Below, in pieces: positions 42,501-54,860 of a DNA stretch of 64,000 nucleotides (position 1 is its first letter; every line of letters begins with the position of its first letter). This stretch comes from Turnera subulata (lineage: Eukaryota > Streptophyta > Magnoliopsida > Malpighiales > Passifloraceae). The notes under the pieces are model-generated. The model ran no database searches and had not been told where the DNA came from. It saw only the letters and a list, made by a program, of their open reading frames with translations. The stretch spans positions 1-64,000 of the forward strand of contig JAKUCV010002062.1 in the NCBI GenBank assembly GCA_028386065.3. Reading direction: 5' to 3'. The translations under genes were made by a program, and so were the position numbers.

Positions 42501-44164
42501 AACTAAGGTTTTGGATGTTTGGAAAATTTTGAATTTTTCTTATAATTTTAGCATTTTTCTTTCTAATTTTAGCATATTCCAAAATTTAGGTATTTGGTTA
42601 TCGGGTGGGTGGGTATTGGGTTATTGGGTGGGTGGGTATTGGGGTCGGTTTTGGGTATTGGTTAACCGATTGGACTGGTGAATGGGGCCCAAATTGATGA
42701 CGTGTCGGAGCAAAAATTGACACGTCATCAGTTCCAGGCAATAGCCGGTTAAAAAAACCAAATCAGGCAGGTCGGGTTGAATTGAGGTATCAAAAGTGAT
42801 CAAAACAGAACACGGGTATGAAAAGTGATTTTTAGGGGCAACATAGGTATCAAAAAAGGCATTAGTCCTACCATTATCTCATGACCTCTAACTCTGATAG
42901 TAATCCTTCGCCTTCAACTTCTTTAGCAGGGTGGTGGCAGTGGATTTGGGCTCTAATGCTACCTCCAAAAGTTCGGCTCTTCATATGGCGACTCTCCCAT
43001 GACGCACTTGCTACCCGGGACAACTTGCGTTCACGCAATATTTAATTGACCAGTCAGTGTCCTCTTTGCGATTGTCCCATGGAAACCAGTATCCATTTGT
43101 TTCGTGCATGTCCCTGGACCCAGCAGGTGTGGTAAGCTGCTCATGTCATCCTCCTAGTTTCGTCGGCTGTCAGGCCTCGTGATTTGTTCTTGGAGATGAA
43201 AACGGCTATGGAGGCGTAGGTATTTGGCATTGCAGTGACTATCATGTGGTTAATTTGGAAAACTAGAAATGATATCATCTTCAACCAGAAGTCTATTTTT
43301 GCAGAGAGTGTGGCCCATATTGTGTTAAAATGTTACCAAGCCTATATCAATGTACAGAGTTCAGACGAGCACCAGCGGAATATATCAGTTAGGCATGCGG
43401 ATCTGGTATGATAGCCCCCTCCCCCTGGTCTCACAAAACTCAATACTGATGCTGCATGTCAAGCGCAAGGATCAGGTATTGGTGCTATTGCTTGCACGAC
43501 GGATGGAAGGGTGATCTTTAGTGGTTACGAATCTGTACCTGGTAGCATGGATCCTCTAACTGGCGAGGCTATGGCTGCATTGCGAGGGCTGCAGCTTGCT
43601 CACTCCAAAGGCATTCGCTCGATTGAATAGGAGTCAGACTGCCTATTACTTGTTCAGGCCATCCGAAGCCACATTGTTCCACAAAATCAAACTGGTCTTC
43701 TTATCCATGACATTATTTCTGTTATAACACTTTTTTATGTATTTTCCTTCAAGCACATTAAACGGAAATGCAAATAGAGCTGCCCACTTCCTTGCTTTTC
43801 ATGGAGCTCGATCCCCCAATAGTTGCCTATGGGAGGATGGTTCTCTTCATTGCATTGAACACATTGTAACCTCTGAATTTGTTAAATGCTATGATTTTCG
43901 TTGGTTCTAAAAAAAACAAAGATTATATTTGTCTAATTTGGTAGGTTAAAAGAAAATTTATCTATTTAAATATAGGATAAGTGATAATATTTGTCGTGGT
44001 ATATTTTTGAGGAGACTAATTTCAATTTTGGGCTAAAATGACAAGATTTCATTAGACAAATTTGTTAATATCAAAATTTGTCCTAAAATGTTTAAAAGAC
44101 AAATGTTAGGCTAATATGACAAAAAAATTTGTCAAATTTGCTTGATTTATTTTTTGTAGTGATC

Positions 44165-45007
44165 TCAATAGAAAAGAATGGATGGTTGTGATGTGTAATG
44201 CATATATTAGTAAGAAATTTTTAAAAGAGTATTAGTTTTTTTTGTAACATTTATAAATGAGTTGGATAGTGTTTCGTTTTTTTTTTAAAACATTTAATAG
44301 TATTTCATTTTGAATTACTACCCGATTAAGTGGTTTTTAATAGCCGAGCCATTGCGTCCGGCTACCAGCGGGAAGAGAAAAATAACGAAGAAAACATCCA
44401 CAAATGCAATACACGCGCTTCCAGAAAATCTAAAAGAGGGACATTGCCATTGTTTTTTTAAAACACACAGACCCGCTAAAAACTGAGCAAGCACAAATTC
44501 ACCTTTGTCTTCCGATAAACGCGATTCCTTCGCTACCCCTCACTCACTCTCTCTCTCTCGCTCTAGATATCTATCAAGAAAGATTTTTGCTCTCTTGCTC
44601 TTCCTCTTCCTCGTTTCATTTCGATGAACGTAAAAACAATTACGACGAAGTAATTTCTCCTTCTTTTGCTGGAAACCTCGAATCCCATTTCCCATCTCCT
44701 CTCTCTCTCTCTATATATATATTTATATATATATCGTTGCTGCTGCGTTGTTTTTTGATTCAGTTTATTGGACGAGGATGCAAGGAAACTAAGAAAAGCT
44801 TTAATTTGGTCCCATCAGATATATGGGTAAGATAATAAAAAAAAACAATGTAGCAATAGTAGTAGTAGTGTTGTCCAGAAGTTGTTGGTATTTTCCCGGT
44901 GTTCTTTTGGTTTGGTTTGGTTTGGTTTGAGGTGGTCGTTTTCTTCCTTTTTCTTAAGTTTCGAATAATTTTTTATTTATTTGTTGGGGGTATTGGCAGG
45001 CTGCATC
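44165..45007 (+). promoter_or_regulatory. 5' flank and 5' UTR of the TBC gene
   Basis: CT-rich tracts (CACTCACTCTCTCTCTCTCG near 44540, CTCTCTCTCTCTATATATAT near 44700) mark the core promoter and leader. The coding start at 45008 is preceded by TTGGCAG at 44994-45000, a good acceptor, and ATGGGTAAGATAA near 44825 gives a good donor. The leader therefore probably holds an intron of about 170 bp. Transcript ends are not known. Confidence 0.5.
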
Positions 45008-48000
45008 ATGAGGAAATCTGGGGCTGAAGATTTAGGAGTTTACTACCCGATCCGACCCGATTGCGAAGCCGAAATCCCCAAGACCCGTTTTAAGCCCAGG
45101 GTGGGTCCCCGCCCCCTAAATTAATTGTTCCTCAATTTATGATCACCACCAGTAAATAGTAATAGTATGATGGATTTAGTAAATTATTATGAATGGAGAG
45201 TTACTGGCTTGGATTTCATGGTTGGATGGATGGATGGATTTTTGGTGGGCTATGCAAAATGTGCTTTCCCTTTTTTTTGTTTGGTTCGATTATGATCGAT
45301 CACTGGTGTATTTTTTTTTTTTTTGCTTGGCAGGCGGGGAAAACTCTTAGCGAAAGAAGGTGGAATGCCGCCTTCTCTCCAGATGGTCGCCTAGATATTG
45401 AAAAAGTTCTCCGCCGAATCCAGCGAGGGGTATGTATCTCTCTCTCTCTCTCTCGGGCAACCCAAAAATGAAAGAATTGAATGCTTTTTGGATTGTGCAA
45501 GTATGTTGTTATCAGTTTATATGCATTAGGATCCATATGCTAAATTTGGACTGTTTTTGTTCGTTTTTTTATGTCATGGAAGGGTGTCCACCCTGCAATT
45601 AAAGGGTCAGTCTGGGAGTTCTTGTTAGGATGCTTTGATCCCAATAGCACTTTCGAAGAACGCCAAGAGCTCAGGGAAAAAAGGAGGTAATGCTTCGCTC
45701 TCTGTGCTTTAGCCTCTGACTTTGATAATCAGCATTGCCATGCTATTTTCTCTCTGTGAAGATAAAGGAAAGACAATGAGTTGCCGGATCTTCAGAAAAT
45801 AAGGAATCTTGTCCCTTTTCTCATAATCATTTATTGCTATATCTGCTTGATTGGATAGTAATGTTTCCCTACATGCCCGTTGTTCCACTGTTTGTAGCTA
45901 CTATTTTTACAGTGTATTTTATTCGTATGCACGTGCATAATGCACAGACTATTGCAGATGGTTTACGCTTCATTGCAAATATAATGTGCCCATGGCGATT
46001 ATATTCACCATCACATTGCATCGGATTCTTTTGCTTAAACCTTACTGCACCACTTATTCAAACTCGGAACAATCTAGGATTTTTATCTTCACACTTGCAC
46101 TCACGTAGAAGCATATGTTTTGTGTCACAGATTAGCCCATCAAGCTATTTGATCCATGCACCTGTTGAATTTTAAGGCTGTTGGCCCTTGATTTTGAAAA
46201 AGAAAGCATTTTCCACCAAAAAATAAATAAATTATTGTATGTCCTTTTGTACGGCTCATGTCAATTCTATTCTCCATTGGGAAAATGCTAATACTTCTAA
46301 GTTTGCAAGCATTTTGGTTGTGATTTTTACCTTTCTTTTTCTTAACATAGTAAGTTACTTGATTTTCATTGATGATGCAGGGAGAAGTATAAAAAGTGGA
46401 AAGCTGAATGTCAAAATATGGTTCCAGTTATTGGGAGTGGAAAGTTTATTACGACACCTATCATCACTGCTGATGGCGAACCAATAATTAATTCTCCAGT
46501 GAAGGATGATCAAGGAGGAAGTTTAAGTGGAACTGTTTCAGACAAGAAAGTGATTGACTGGATGCTTTTCTTGCATCAAATTGGTAAGCAGATGCAAAAC
46601 CCTGTTCTTTGCTGATTAGAGTTCCATACTGAATGTGTACTGGTCATATGAGGTTATGTTGTTGTCCTTTTACACTTTGAGACAAACATTGTTTATTTTA
46701 TTACTGATGTAACTTTTTAGAAGTTCTAGTACCTTAAATTGGTGGTGAATTTTTGGATTGTAGGATTGGATGTTGTTCGCACTGATCGAGCTCTTGTCTT
46801 TTATGAAAATGAAGCTAACCAGGCAAAACTTTGGGAAGTTCTTGCAGTTTATGTATGGATTGATAATAATGATATTGGCTATGTCCAAGGTAGACTACTG
46901 TAAACTGTATGATTCAATGTGAAATTGACATGTATGCATTCCAGAAAAGTAATTTGGTGTTCTTTGTGGGGGCAGGAATGAATGATATTTGCTCTCCCAT
47001 GGTAATTCTTCTTGAAGATGAAGCGGATGCTTTTTGGTGTTTCGAACGTGCAATGCGGAGACTGGTATGGATTATTTTAATTTCATATCTTGTATTTATT
47101 GTTCATGGAAACAGACAAAATCAACAATAGATCACGATTTAGCTGAAATACTTTCAATAAATTACTTGATATTATACTGTGCTGTGATGAGCTTTTGCAT
47201 GACTGCATCATTACAGAATCTTCCAAATATCTGATTGCAGTAACAAATGTTAAATGAAGCTGTTATTTATATATTCAGCTTTGCTTGAAGTTGGTGTCGA
47301 TCTAGTGGAATTTGAGTCCGAAAAAGGGTTAAAAGGTGAATTTCATTGACTTAAAAATATTGGACTACGATAATTGGCTAGACAGAAATGTCTACGGGAA
47401 ATTTTGGTAACTTACACATGATGATGGTAGGGTGTTCTGTGAGATGATACTGTTGTCCTGGGGAGTGTGAAGATTACTTCTTGTTTTTGAGGCTCTCTTT
47501 GTGTATGAGTTTGGCCATCTGGCTTGTTTTGCCATCAATATAATTACCTGAGCACTGTGGTGTATTTCCCAAACTTTTCACTATGAAAGATACTGAAATC
47601 GGATGCAAAGCCTTGTCTACATATTTTCAATCATGCAGCTGATGTCTAGAATCTTCTTATTCTTTCTAGCAAATTTACTAAGATGTGTGGCTTTAGAAAA
47701 TATGTTATGTGATTAATCATTGCAGATGCATCTGTTTGGTCTTAGTTATACTCCTGTTGTTGCATAACAGAGAGAAAACTTCAGGTGCAGTGCGAGTTCA
47801 ATGGGAGTCCAAGCTCAGCTGGGTACTCTCTCACAAATAATTAGAACTGTCGACCCAAAGCTTCATCAACACCTCGGTATTTCCTTCAGTTCCTTCCTTT
47901 AAATGGTTCAAGCTTTACTAACTGTTTAATCCTTTATATCATGGAACTTACTGCTTTACTCATAGTCATCATCACTTAAAATGCTTTTCAAGGAAGGTAA

Positions 48001-49337
48001 ATGCTTGAATTGAAAACTTAGATTGAAGATAACAAGTTGAGTTTATGAGTGGAGCATTATTACCTACTTTCCATTGTTACCTATTGACAATTTAAGCACA
48101 CCACAAACTGAAAAAACAGATAACTGCAGTATCTTTAATATAAGTACAAGTTGAGCAAGAAACAAAAAATTCACTTTGCAAACTCATCCTATTTTGTTTC
48201 TGTTAGAGGAACTGGACGGCGGTGAATACTTGTTTGCATTTCGCATGCTCATGGTACTCTTCCGAAGAGAGTTCTCTTTTGCAGACGCGTTGTACCTTTG
48301 GGAGGTAAGGAAGAACTTTAGTATTTGGTTGAATGCTCCCATTAGTATTTGGTTGAATGCTCCCAGAAACAACATCTTTCTTTTCAGTGGAAGCTCATGG
48401 TTTGCCAGAATATGGCATAACATTCAGCAGTCCATAAAATGTACTTCACTGGTGAAGTCTATTTGGGCGCCTTTTGAGGGTTCAGGATCATTTATTACAC
48501 GAACATGATTTTTTCAGCTAATGTGGGCCATGGAGTACAACCCAAACATCTTCTCCTTATACGAGTCCTCAGATGCCGAAGCAGACAAGACTGCAGCACC
48601 TTTAACCGGCAAGCTGCTAAAGCAATGTGGCAAATTTGAGCAAAAAATTGTTAAAAGTGGAAGTACGGACACACAGAGCGCACTTGCCATTTTTCTAGTT
48701 GCAAGTGTTATTGAAGCCAAGAACAAGCGAATATTGAAGGAGGCTAAGGGTGTGGATGATGTTGTACAGGTCATCTCTCTTTTTCTTCCCACTCCACAGA
48801 CAATCCTTTCCTGTCTTTCTCTTCCCCATGCATGCAAAGATTTATCAGGATTTAACTTATAGAGCATTACTTTTCCAGATATTGGGTGACATTACTAGCA
48901 GTATGGATGCTAGAAAGGTGTGTAACGAGGCTTTGAAGATTCATAAGAAGTACCTGAGCAAGGTAGGTTTTTCTCCTTTTTATTTTTTTCCTTCCTCGAT
49001 TTAATCTCCGGTGTCTGCATCTTTTGTTGAATACATATATCTTCTTTCTATCTCTCGCTGTTCACATTTGTTTGCAACTACAGAAATCATTTTGTAACAA
49101 TTACTCATCCATTTTGGGGTGAGGAAGGTAACTTTTCAATAGATATGTAGTAAACAAATTCAATTTGCTTTGAAGTGGGTGATAAAATTAATGCTTCGTA
49201 TTATGATTAGTACGTTGTGAGTCTGATAAAAAAAAGTACATTGTAAGTCCATTTTCTTGTTTGCATATAATGGTGCATAATCTGAGTATATTACCTCTGA
49301 TTGTCCGCTTCCGTGTGTGCAGGCCAAAAAGTCATAG
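45008..49337 (+). CDS. TBC-domain Rab GTPase-activating protein
   Basis: Eleven exons: 45008-45100, 45334-45429, 45583-45686, 46381-46583, 46764-46889, 46976-47064, 47771-47876, 48207-48304, 48518-48769, 48879-48962, 49323-49337. Total 1266 nt, 421 aa, all GT-AG and phase-consistent. The N-terminal part has GKTLSERRWNAAFSPDGRLD and RRIQRGGVHPAIKGSVWEFL, as in the Gyp1-like plant TBC group. Both catalytic fingers are present: arginine R174 in VVRTDR and glutamine Q207 in IGYVQGMNDI. The TBC fold supplies Arg and Gln to speed GTP hydrolysis by a Rab GTPase, ending its membrane signal. The target Rab is not predictable. The tail after about residue 390 is short. An LTR retrotransposon begins about 310 bp after the stop. 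Confidence 0.94.
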
Positions 49338-49645
49338 GCATTTATGTGGCAGAAGCGTTAGACTTGTAATCACCGGCTTTGCATGTACGAGTTTTCTCCA
49401 ATTTCCCCTGTATCTCGTTATCATTTCATCCATTCCTTGACAAATCCTGGGTCGTCCTCTCTCAAATTCCTCCAATTCTACCAAATCTTTTGTGATTTTT
49501 GAATGTCGATATTTGATGTAAAAGAAATCAATATCTAATATTGTGTATAAAATTTTGTTAGAAATGCTCTAGTAGTGATATTACATGAGCTTCGTCTTGA
49601 ACAGATTTTGTGTATGTACATTTTTTGACACAGGCTAATTTGATC

Positions 49646-52505
49646 TGAAACGCCCCGACCCGTATTTACCGTACACAGTAAACACGTGCCGGAACTGTGA
49701 CGATCCAACCAAACCAAGCCCAACATACAGTGTAACAATAGAAAACTGGCTCAACAGTCTAAAATATAAATCTCATAAATCTGGCCCCTCGGCCCAACAA
49801 CAAAATATCATGTCCGGCCCAAGGCCCAACAATAACAAAAATAATGCACAGCGGAAGACTTAATAATTCACAAAGACACTGTATGCGACATAGATGCAAA
49901 CTATGGATCCAAGTCCTGTCCAATGGATAACGCCGCAGCCTGTCTGGAATGCACCAAACCTGTATCACAAATAATCCATCCTACGGGATGAAAGCCCGCA
50001 GGTGAGGGGTGAGTCCGAAGTGCTCACCGACGAAGGATAGACAATCAATATGCAACTCTATAAGTACTCAAGGTCAAAAATAGGTAAAAACCACCAAATA
50101 CATACCAAACCAAAAACTCTACCCAAAACTGGTCCATAACCAAAAAGACTCAAATAAAACCCAATTTCCAATTTTACCTTTCCGGGCCCCGTCACGGATA
50201 AGCTAGGGGTCAGACCTGGTTCTCAACATATTTCGGGTGCTAGACCAAATCTAAGAGAACCCAGGGATCGACATCCCAAAAATACGAACCCAGGGATAGA
50301 CATCCCAAAAATAATCACGGGATAGACATCCCAAGCATAGACATGCTTATCACAAGTAACCCAGGTCATGGCCACCACAAAACAGTCTCAAACCATCGAG
50401 TCGTACCACTACTTACCACGTGACAATTATATTATCATCATCAAAATCAAATCACAGGGATCAACATCCCAAACCAAAATACCGGGATAGACATCCCTAC
50501 CCAAAATCAAGGATCGACATCCTTATCACAATTTATTATTTAATCCATTTTATTTAATGCCAAAAAGACTCAAGGATAAACGTCCAAAAATCAATCACAA
50601 AACTGGGATCAACATCCCGACAACAATCAAGACAATGGGATAAACATCCCGAACCAAACCACAACAAATGCAACATCCAACAATGCAATAATCATCAAAA
50701 CATAATAAGCGAGTAATACAGGCACATATTGAAGGAAATCCATCCTCACCTTGGCCGATTACTCAACTCCGGAGACAATGTCCAGTCCCAAGCCGGCTCC
50801 TCGGGAAACTGCCCGATATCCGAACTTATACAACAAAACAATATGTACACATAAATGCACATAATCGGTATGCTATGATGCCAAAACTACGAAATATCCC
50901 ATCCCGGTTACATATCTTTTATTATCATCTTTTACCGAAAATATTATACCGTACGTATATCCGAATATAATTTCGGTACCATACTTTAATTAAAACTCTT
51001 TTAAAAATATTTTCATAAATTAATTATACTTTTCCCAAAATAATCACCACAATTTTTCCAGAAAAATAATAACGTATTTATAATTTCCAGAAAATATATA
51101 TAGTATTTATCTTTTTCTAAATATATATATAATAATATTTTCCAACATACAACCATAATTTTCCAGGGAAAATAATATATATATAAAATTTCCAGAAATT
51201 ATTTCCATGGTATATATATTTTTCCAAATAATATTAGTTTTTCCCAAAACATAACTTAATTATTTATCAAGGTATATATATTTATATTTTACCCAAAATA
51301 CCTGAATTAATTTGATCATAATTTTCCCAAAGTGTATATATTTTTTTTTCAAAATTAAATACCAAAATAATAAATAAATACATATATATATTTTGTTTTA
51401 TTTAAAAAAATTAAATCGGACTGGGCCATGAATAGTACGGCCCAGACCAAGGCAGCAGCCCAGCACAGGCCTGCCAAGGCCCGGCCCAACACCACACAGC
51501 CCAACCCATGTGAACAAAACCCAACCCAGAAGCTGTGCGACCCGTCTACATGAAACGGATCGTGCGAAACCCGGGTCGTATGCGACGGCGCGACGACAAC
51601 GACGGGCGCAGGAGAGAACGCGAGCTCAACCACGACGTCGAGGCGGCACGAGCGGCGTGTTGGCGGCGGAAAACCAGCGCTGCATCGCCGGCAGGAAGCG
51701 GAAGACGCCGAGGAGCTGGATCCGTAGGGTCTGCTCGCTGGTTGACGGCTCTGCGGTGCGCGTCTGGCGGCGGAATCAAGCGGGGAAGGCGACGACAGGT
51801 CGGCGACATCACAGCAACCATGCTGGTGGCAGCGGTGCGACGAGAGGTGGCGTTCGGCGTGAACAGTGTTGGCTCGGAGGAAGGTGGTGACACTGTTCAC
51901 CCGTTATTTCTTTTCTTTTTTTTCTATTTTCTGTATTTTTTTCTCTTTTTTTCTTTTCCATTTTTCTTCTTTTTTTTTCTTCTATTTCCGATTTCTTCTC
52001 TCTTTTTTTTTCCTCTCCTATTTTCCTTCTTTTTCTCTCGGTTTTCTTTTTTTTTTTCCTTTTTTTTTCTTTTTCTTCTCTTTTTTTTTTCTTTTCCTCT
52101 CTTTTTCTTTTTCCTCTCCTTTCTTCCTCTCCTCTTCCTTTCTTCTCCTGGTTTCTTCTTCTTCACCGGTTATAAAGATGGAGAAACACTGTTCAGCCTG
52201 TGATTCCTTCAATAATGCAGCTTGTCTGCATTATGGAGCGAGTTCGGTCCGGACCAGAAAATAACTGATACCCCCTTAGTTATTTTTCGGTGTGATTTTT
52301 TTCGAAAATTCCGGGACCCGAAAAATACCGACTTAGGCCCGAAAAATCCACGGAAAAATCTCGAGCGCGGGAAAACTCTCGGTTACGAAAAACGACGCCT
52401 GATTTACCTTGAATTAATTACCCAAGATTAATTCTTTCGGTAAATCACTGTAGAAAAACTTTTACAGTCCGGTAAAAATCCAAAATTTTTACCTGGGCTG
52501 TTACA
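49646..52505 (-). repeat. 3' LTR, complete
   Basis: Runs TGAAACGCCCCGACC...GGGCTGTTACA on the plus strand, TG...CA in either reading. It contains a hairpin array (50264-50650), AT-rich ATATATA tracts (51100-51400), a GC-rich module (51410-51900), a pyrimidine tract of about 250 bp (51905-52160) and a conserved terminal block. Open frames across the pyrimidine tract give poly-Phe/Ser or poly-Lys/Glu and are not genes. Confidence 0.85.
50264..50650. repeat. Array of nine GGGAT(N)4ATCCC hairpins in the 3' LTR
   Basis: Fourteen-base palindromic units GGGATNNACATCCC lie at 50264, 50293, 50319, 50457, 50484, 50605 and 50637. Shorter versions missing the outer G/C lie at 50511 and 50574. Spacing ranges from 26 to 125 bp, so it is dispersed rather than strictly tandem. 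The same array recurs in the other LTR at about 55477-55864. Confidence 0.8.
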
Positions 52506-52543
52506 GTCTACCCACCTTAAAAAGAATTTCGTCCTCGAAATTC
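52506..52543 (-). other. Pre-LTR motif and polypurine tract
   Basis: The minus strand reads GAATTTCGAGGACGAAATTC, then TTTTTAAGGTGGGTAGAC directly before the LTR start TGTAACAG. This block precedes the 3' LTR in many plant Ty3/gypsy elements and fixes the orientation. Confidence 0.75.
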
Positions 52544-52670
52544 TGTCTTATCCGTGGGTCCTACCACAATAAGCTTCTGGTATACTCCACCAGGTGTCCA
52601 AACTCAACATGAGATACCGCTTATACCCTTAAGCGACATCTCATCCGCTTATAAAAACCGAACCTTATGA

Positions 52671-53069
52671 CTGGCAAACTCACACACAGTCGTGGACTCT
52701 CCAATCCGATCTCGAACTACCTCAGACTCCGAGAACAACAGCTATATCGGTGGCACTGCCTTCTCGACAAGCTCCGATGAGGAACCTCCCAAGAAGCGGT
52801 TCAAGACGAACATCGTCGGTCTGAAAGAACACATGGTCGTCTCCAGCAGACGACGAAAGAAGCGTGCTCCCAAAGAAGCTGAGGATAGGAAAGGCAAGGC
52901 AACTGCTGAAAGCAGCACTCCACTGCAGACGCTGACGCAGCTGAACGTCTCACTGAAGAAGATTAGCTCAGTGGTGATGCAGATAGAACTGGCGTGCGCG
53001 GAACTCTTCCCTCACATGAAAACCGTCCAAAAACTTGTAAAAGACCTAGAGAAGCAAGTAGCTCCATAG
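52671..53069 (+). CDS. Unrecognised reading frame with basic nuclear-localisation-like region
   Basis: An open frame of 132 codons, antisense to the LTRs, runs from after a TGA at 52668-52670 to TAG at 53067-53069. Its first ATG is at 52833, giving only 79 residues. The ATG at 52667 is in another frame, so the start is unclear, either frameshifted or relying on another codon. The frame holds an acidic/Ser-rich N-terminal part, two basic clusters (PPKKRFK and SRRRKKRAPK) and a helix-prone C-terminus. CTTATAAAAACC at 52648-52659 is a TATA-like box and AATAAATAAAATAAG near 53103 a poly(A)-type signal, so the segment looks like a small gene unit. No family is recognised. It may be a decayed accessory frame. 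Confidence 0.35.
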   Translation: MANSHTVVDSPIRSRTTSDSENNSYIGGTAFSTSSDEEPPKKRFKTNIVGLKEHMVVSSRRRKKRAPKEAEDRKGKATAESSTPLQTLTQLNVSLKKISSVVMQIELACAELFPHMKTVQKLVKDLEKQVAP

Positions 53070-53811
53070 AGTACTTCTTCTCCTGTTGTAAAACTGCTAT
53101 GAATAAATAAAATAAGTTTTCTTTTAAAATCAAAATTCTTATATTACAAAGTCTTATGTTAAACAGAAAAATAAAACATCTCAAAGTAGAACAAAAATTA
53201 ATAATAAGAATATAAAATCAAACATAAAGAAATTAAAAACAAAACTCGTTTAACAAAATCAAAACATAAAGAAATTAAAACAAAAACATGTTTCATGCTC
53301 GGTGCTCGTATCGGACGTAAACATCCTCGAACCCAAGAAACGTAACACGCACAACTAACGGTGACGTCGGTTTCCCTCGTGAAAAAGGCATCCGTTATCT
53401 CGCAAGGCAATTATCACGAGCACGTCCTGTGTCCCTCGAAAGAAACGATATCCACTTGTTCACAAATTCCGCATGAGCCAAAAACGTCTGTCAAGTCTCT
53501 TATCCCTCCATGATATCCGAACAGGTGTAAGCTTGTCGCACTTGCGCTCTACTCGAGGTACGGTCCCATCAGTCTGGCCACAACGGTTACGGATGCATGT
53601 GATAAAAGATGCAAAAAAATATAGAAAAACCATGAAAAGAAAGGACAAAGTAGCCAGGGCGAAAGAAAATCGCGAGATGGAAAAGGGCTGAAAAACACTG
53701 GCATTGTAGCCCGAAAAACGTATAAAGTAACGAAGCAATAAATGAAGCAACGACAAAATTTTCAAAAAGCAAAATCTTGAAAATCGAAAACAGTAATCAC
53801 ACTCCCCATAA

Positions 53812-53820
53812 GAGTATAAA
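53812..53820 (+). promoter_or_regulatory. TATA-like box of the antisense gene unit
   Basis: GTATAAAAG lies about 110 bp upstream of the ATG at 53931. The related copy has GACTATAAGAAG at the corresponding place (about 18241-18252), and the A-rich leader between box and ATG is also partly conserved. A plus-strand promoter is therefore plausible. Confidence 0.5.
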
Positions 53821-53930
53821 AGACAGAGCGGTGAGGTGTAAATCATCAAAAGCATCTTAAAGCAAACAAACGCTCAGGCAAAGAAACCTCAAAACTCAGA
53901 AAAAAAAAACACCAACACGTCCAAAACAAC

Positions 53931-54590
53931 ATGCCTGCTCCGTCATCCGTCTTCTTCGTCGAAGGCGCCAATCTAGGCAGAAGAAACAGACTGGCCTACA
54001 GCATGATCAACGAGTGTCCAGAGGAACTACCGAACGAGCTCGGCAGAATGCCCCGTCTGGTCTTCGTCGACGAACTCTACTCCTCCAGATTCTTCGTCAC
54101 TCCCATGGAAGAGACGTTCTTCCTGGAGGACCAAGGCACTGTGAGGACCTCCTACTACGGCTCGGCCAACTCCATCATGTTTTTCATTTCTGAAAGACTT
54201 CAGGAGTTCAACCTAGAGTCCACTTGCCACTTCCTGGATCAAGGCACCTACTACCAACTCTCGATGACGGCCCAGAGTCACTCGGTTACCCGTAACTTGG
54301 CCAAAGGCCCGACTACTGGTGTGGAACTGCAGAGGAGTCGCTAGGCGTTCCCAGGAGTTCTCGCGTATCCTGAGGGACCTGAAGAACCAGTACAAGCCAA
54401 ACATGGTTCTTCTACGGAGACCCAGTGGCAGCCTGAAGACGATCACGGTCTCATCCCACTCCGGTTCCCTCAAGCAAACCGGTTCGAGCTTCCTGGTCAG
54501 GACAACAGGGGTGGCATGTGGTTCTCGTGGAGCGACAGCATCACTTGACCCCAACAGCTTCAGGGTCAACGTCGTTCCAAGGCGATGAAT
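53931..54590 (+). CDS. Antisense protein of the LTR element, unknown N-terminal part plus endonuclease-like end, frameshifted
   Basis: From the ATG at 53931 a 137-codon frame reads through FFVEGANLGRRNRLAYSM, RLVFVDELYSSRFFVTPMEE and SANSIMFFISERLQEF to a stop at 54344. A small deletion before about 54290, compared with the 18.3 kb copy, shifts the frame. The continuation in another frame (about 54309-54588) reads VWNCRGVARRSQEFSRILRD and KNQYKPNMVLL, resembling the N-terminal WNCRG...L..L....P....LxET block of LINE-type endonuclease domains. A TATA-like box lies upstream and TTATAATAAAAT downstream. It is antisense to the LTR retrotransposon. The two window copies differ mainly at synonymous sites. 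I do not recognise the first 120 residues. Confidence 0.55.
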
Positions 54591-54845
54591 GTATTTTTTT
54601 TTATAATAAAATATCAATGTAATAATTATGTTTGTAATATTAATATTAGCAATATTAATAATATTTATATTTCCGCTTATTTATGGCATCATTTACCTCT
54701 TATGTGAATGCTCTGCGACAGCTGGCGTCCCTTGACTGGATCCATAATGCACTAACTAAATGATATAAAATAATAAACAAATAGAGCGAACTATGCAAAC
54801 AAGAGCAACAAACACACAAGGACTGCCCAACAAGACCTAACGCCC

Positions 54846-54857
54846 GCTCCGCTACCA
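54846..54857 (-). other. Primer-binding site
   Basis: On the minus strand TGGTAGCGGAGC begins three bases after the end of the 5' LTR. It matches 10 of 12 bases of TGGTATCAGAGC, the usual initiator-tRNA-Met complement of plant retrotransposons. The identical 12-mer occurs on the plus strand at 1468-1479. Confidence 0.6.
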
Positions 54858-54860
54858 AAA

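Noticed and set aside
50264..50650. CRISPR-like array
   Set aside because: Units are short palindromes at irregular spacing inside a plant LTR, duplicated in the partner LTR. CRISPR arrays do not occur in such genomes.
51355..52264. Several frames of 115-222 codons rich in Phe/Ser or Lys/Glu
   Set aside because: They read through the pyrimidine tract and GC-rich module of the LTR and have no domain pattern.
52692..53069. A 125-residue protein starting at 52692
   Set aside because: Position 52692 is GTG, not ATG; the first in-frame ATG is at 52833. I kept the open frame as a low-confidence entry without asserting that start.
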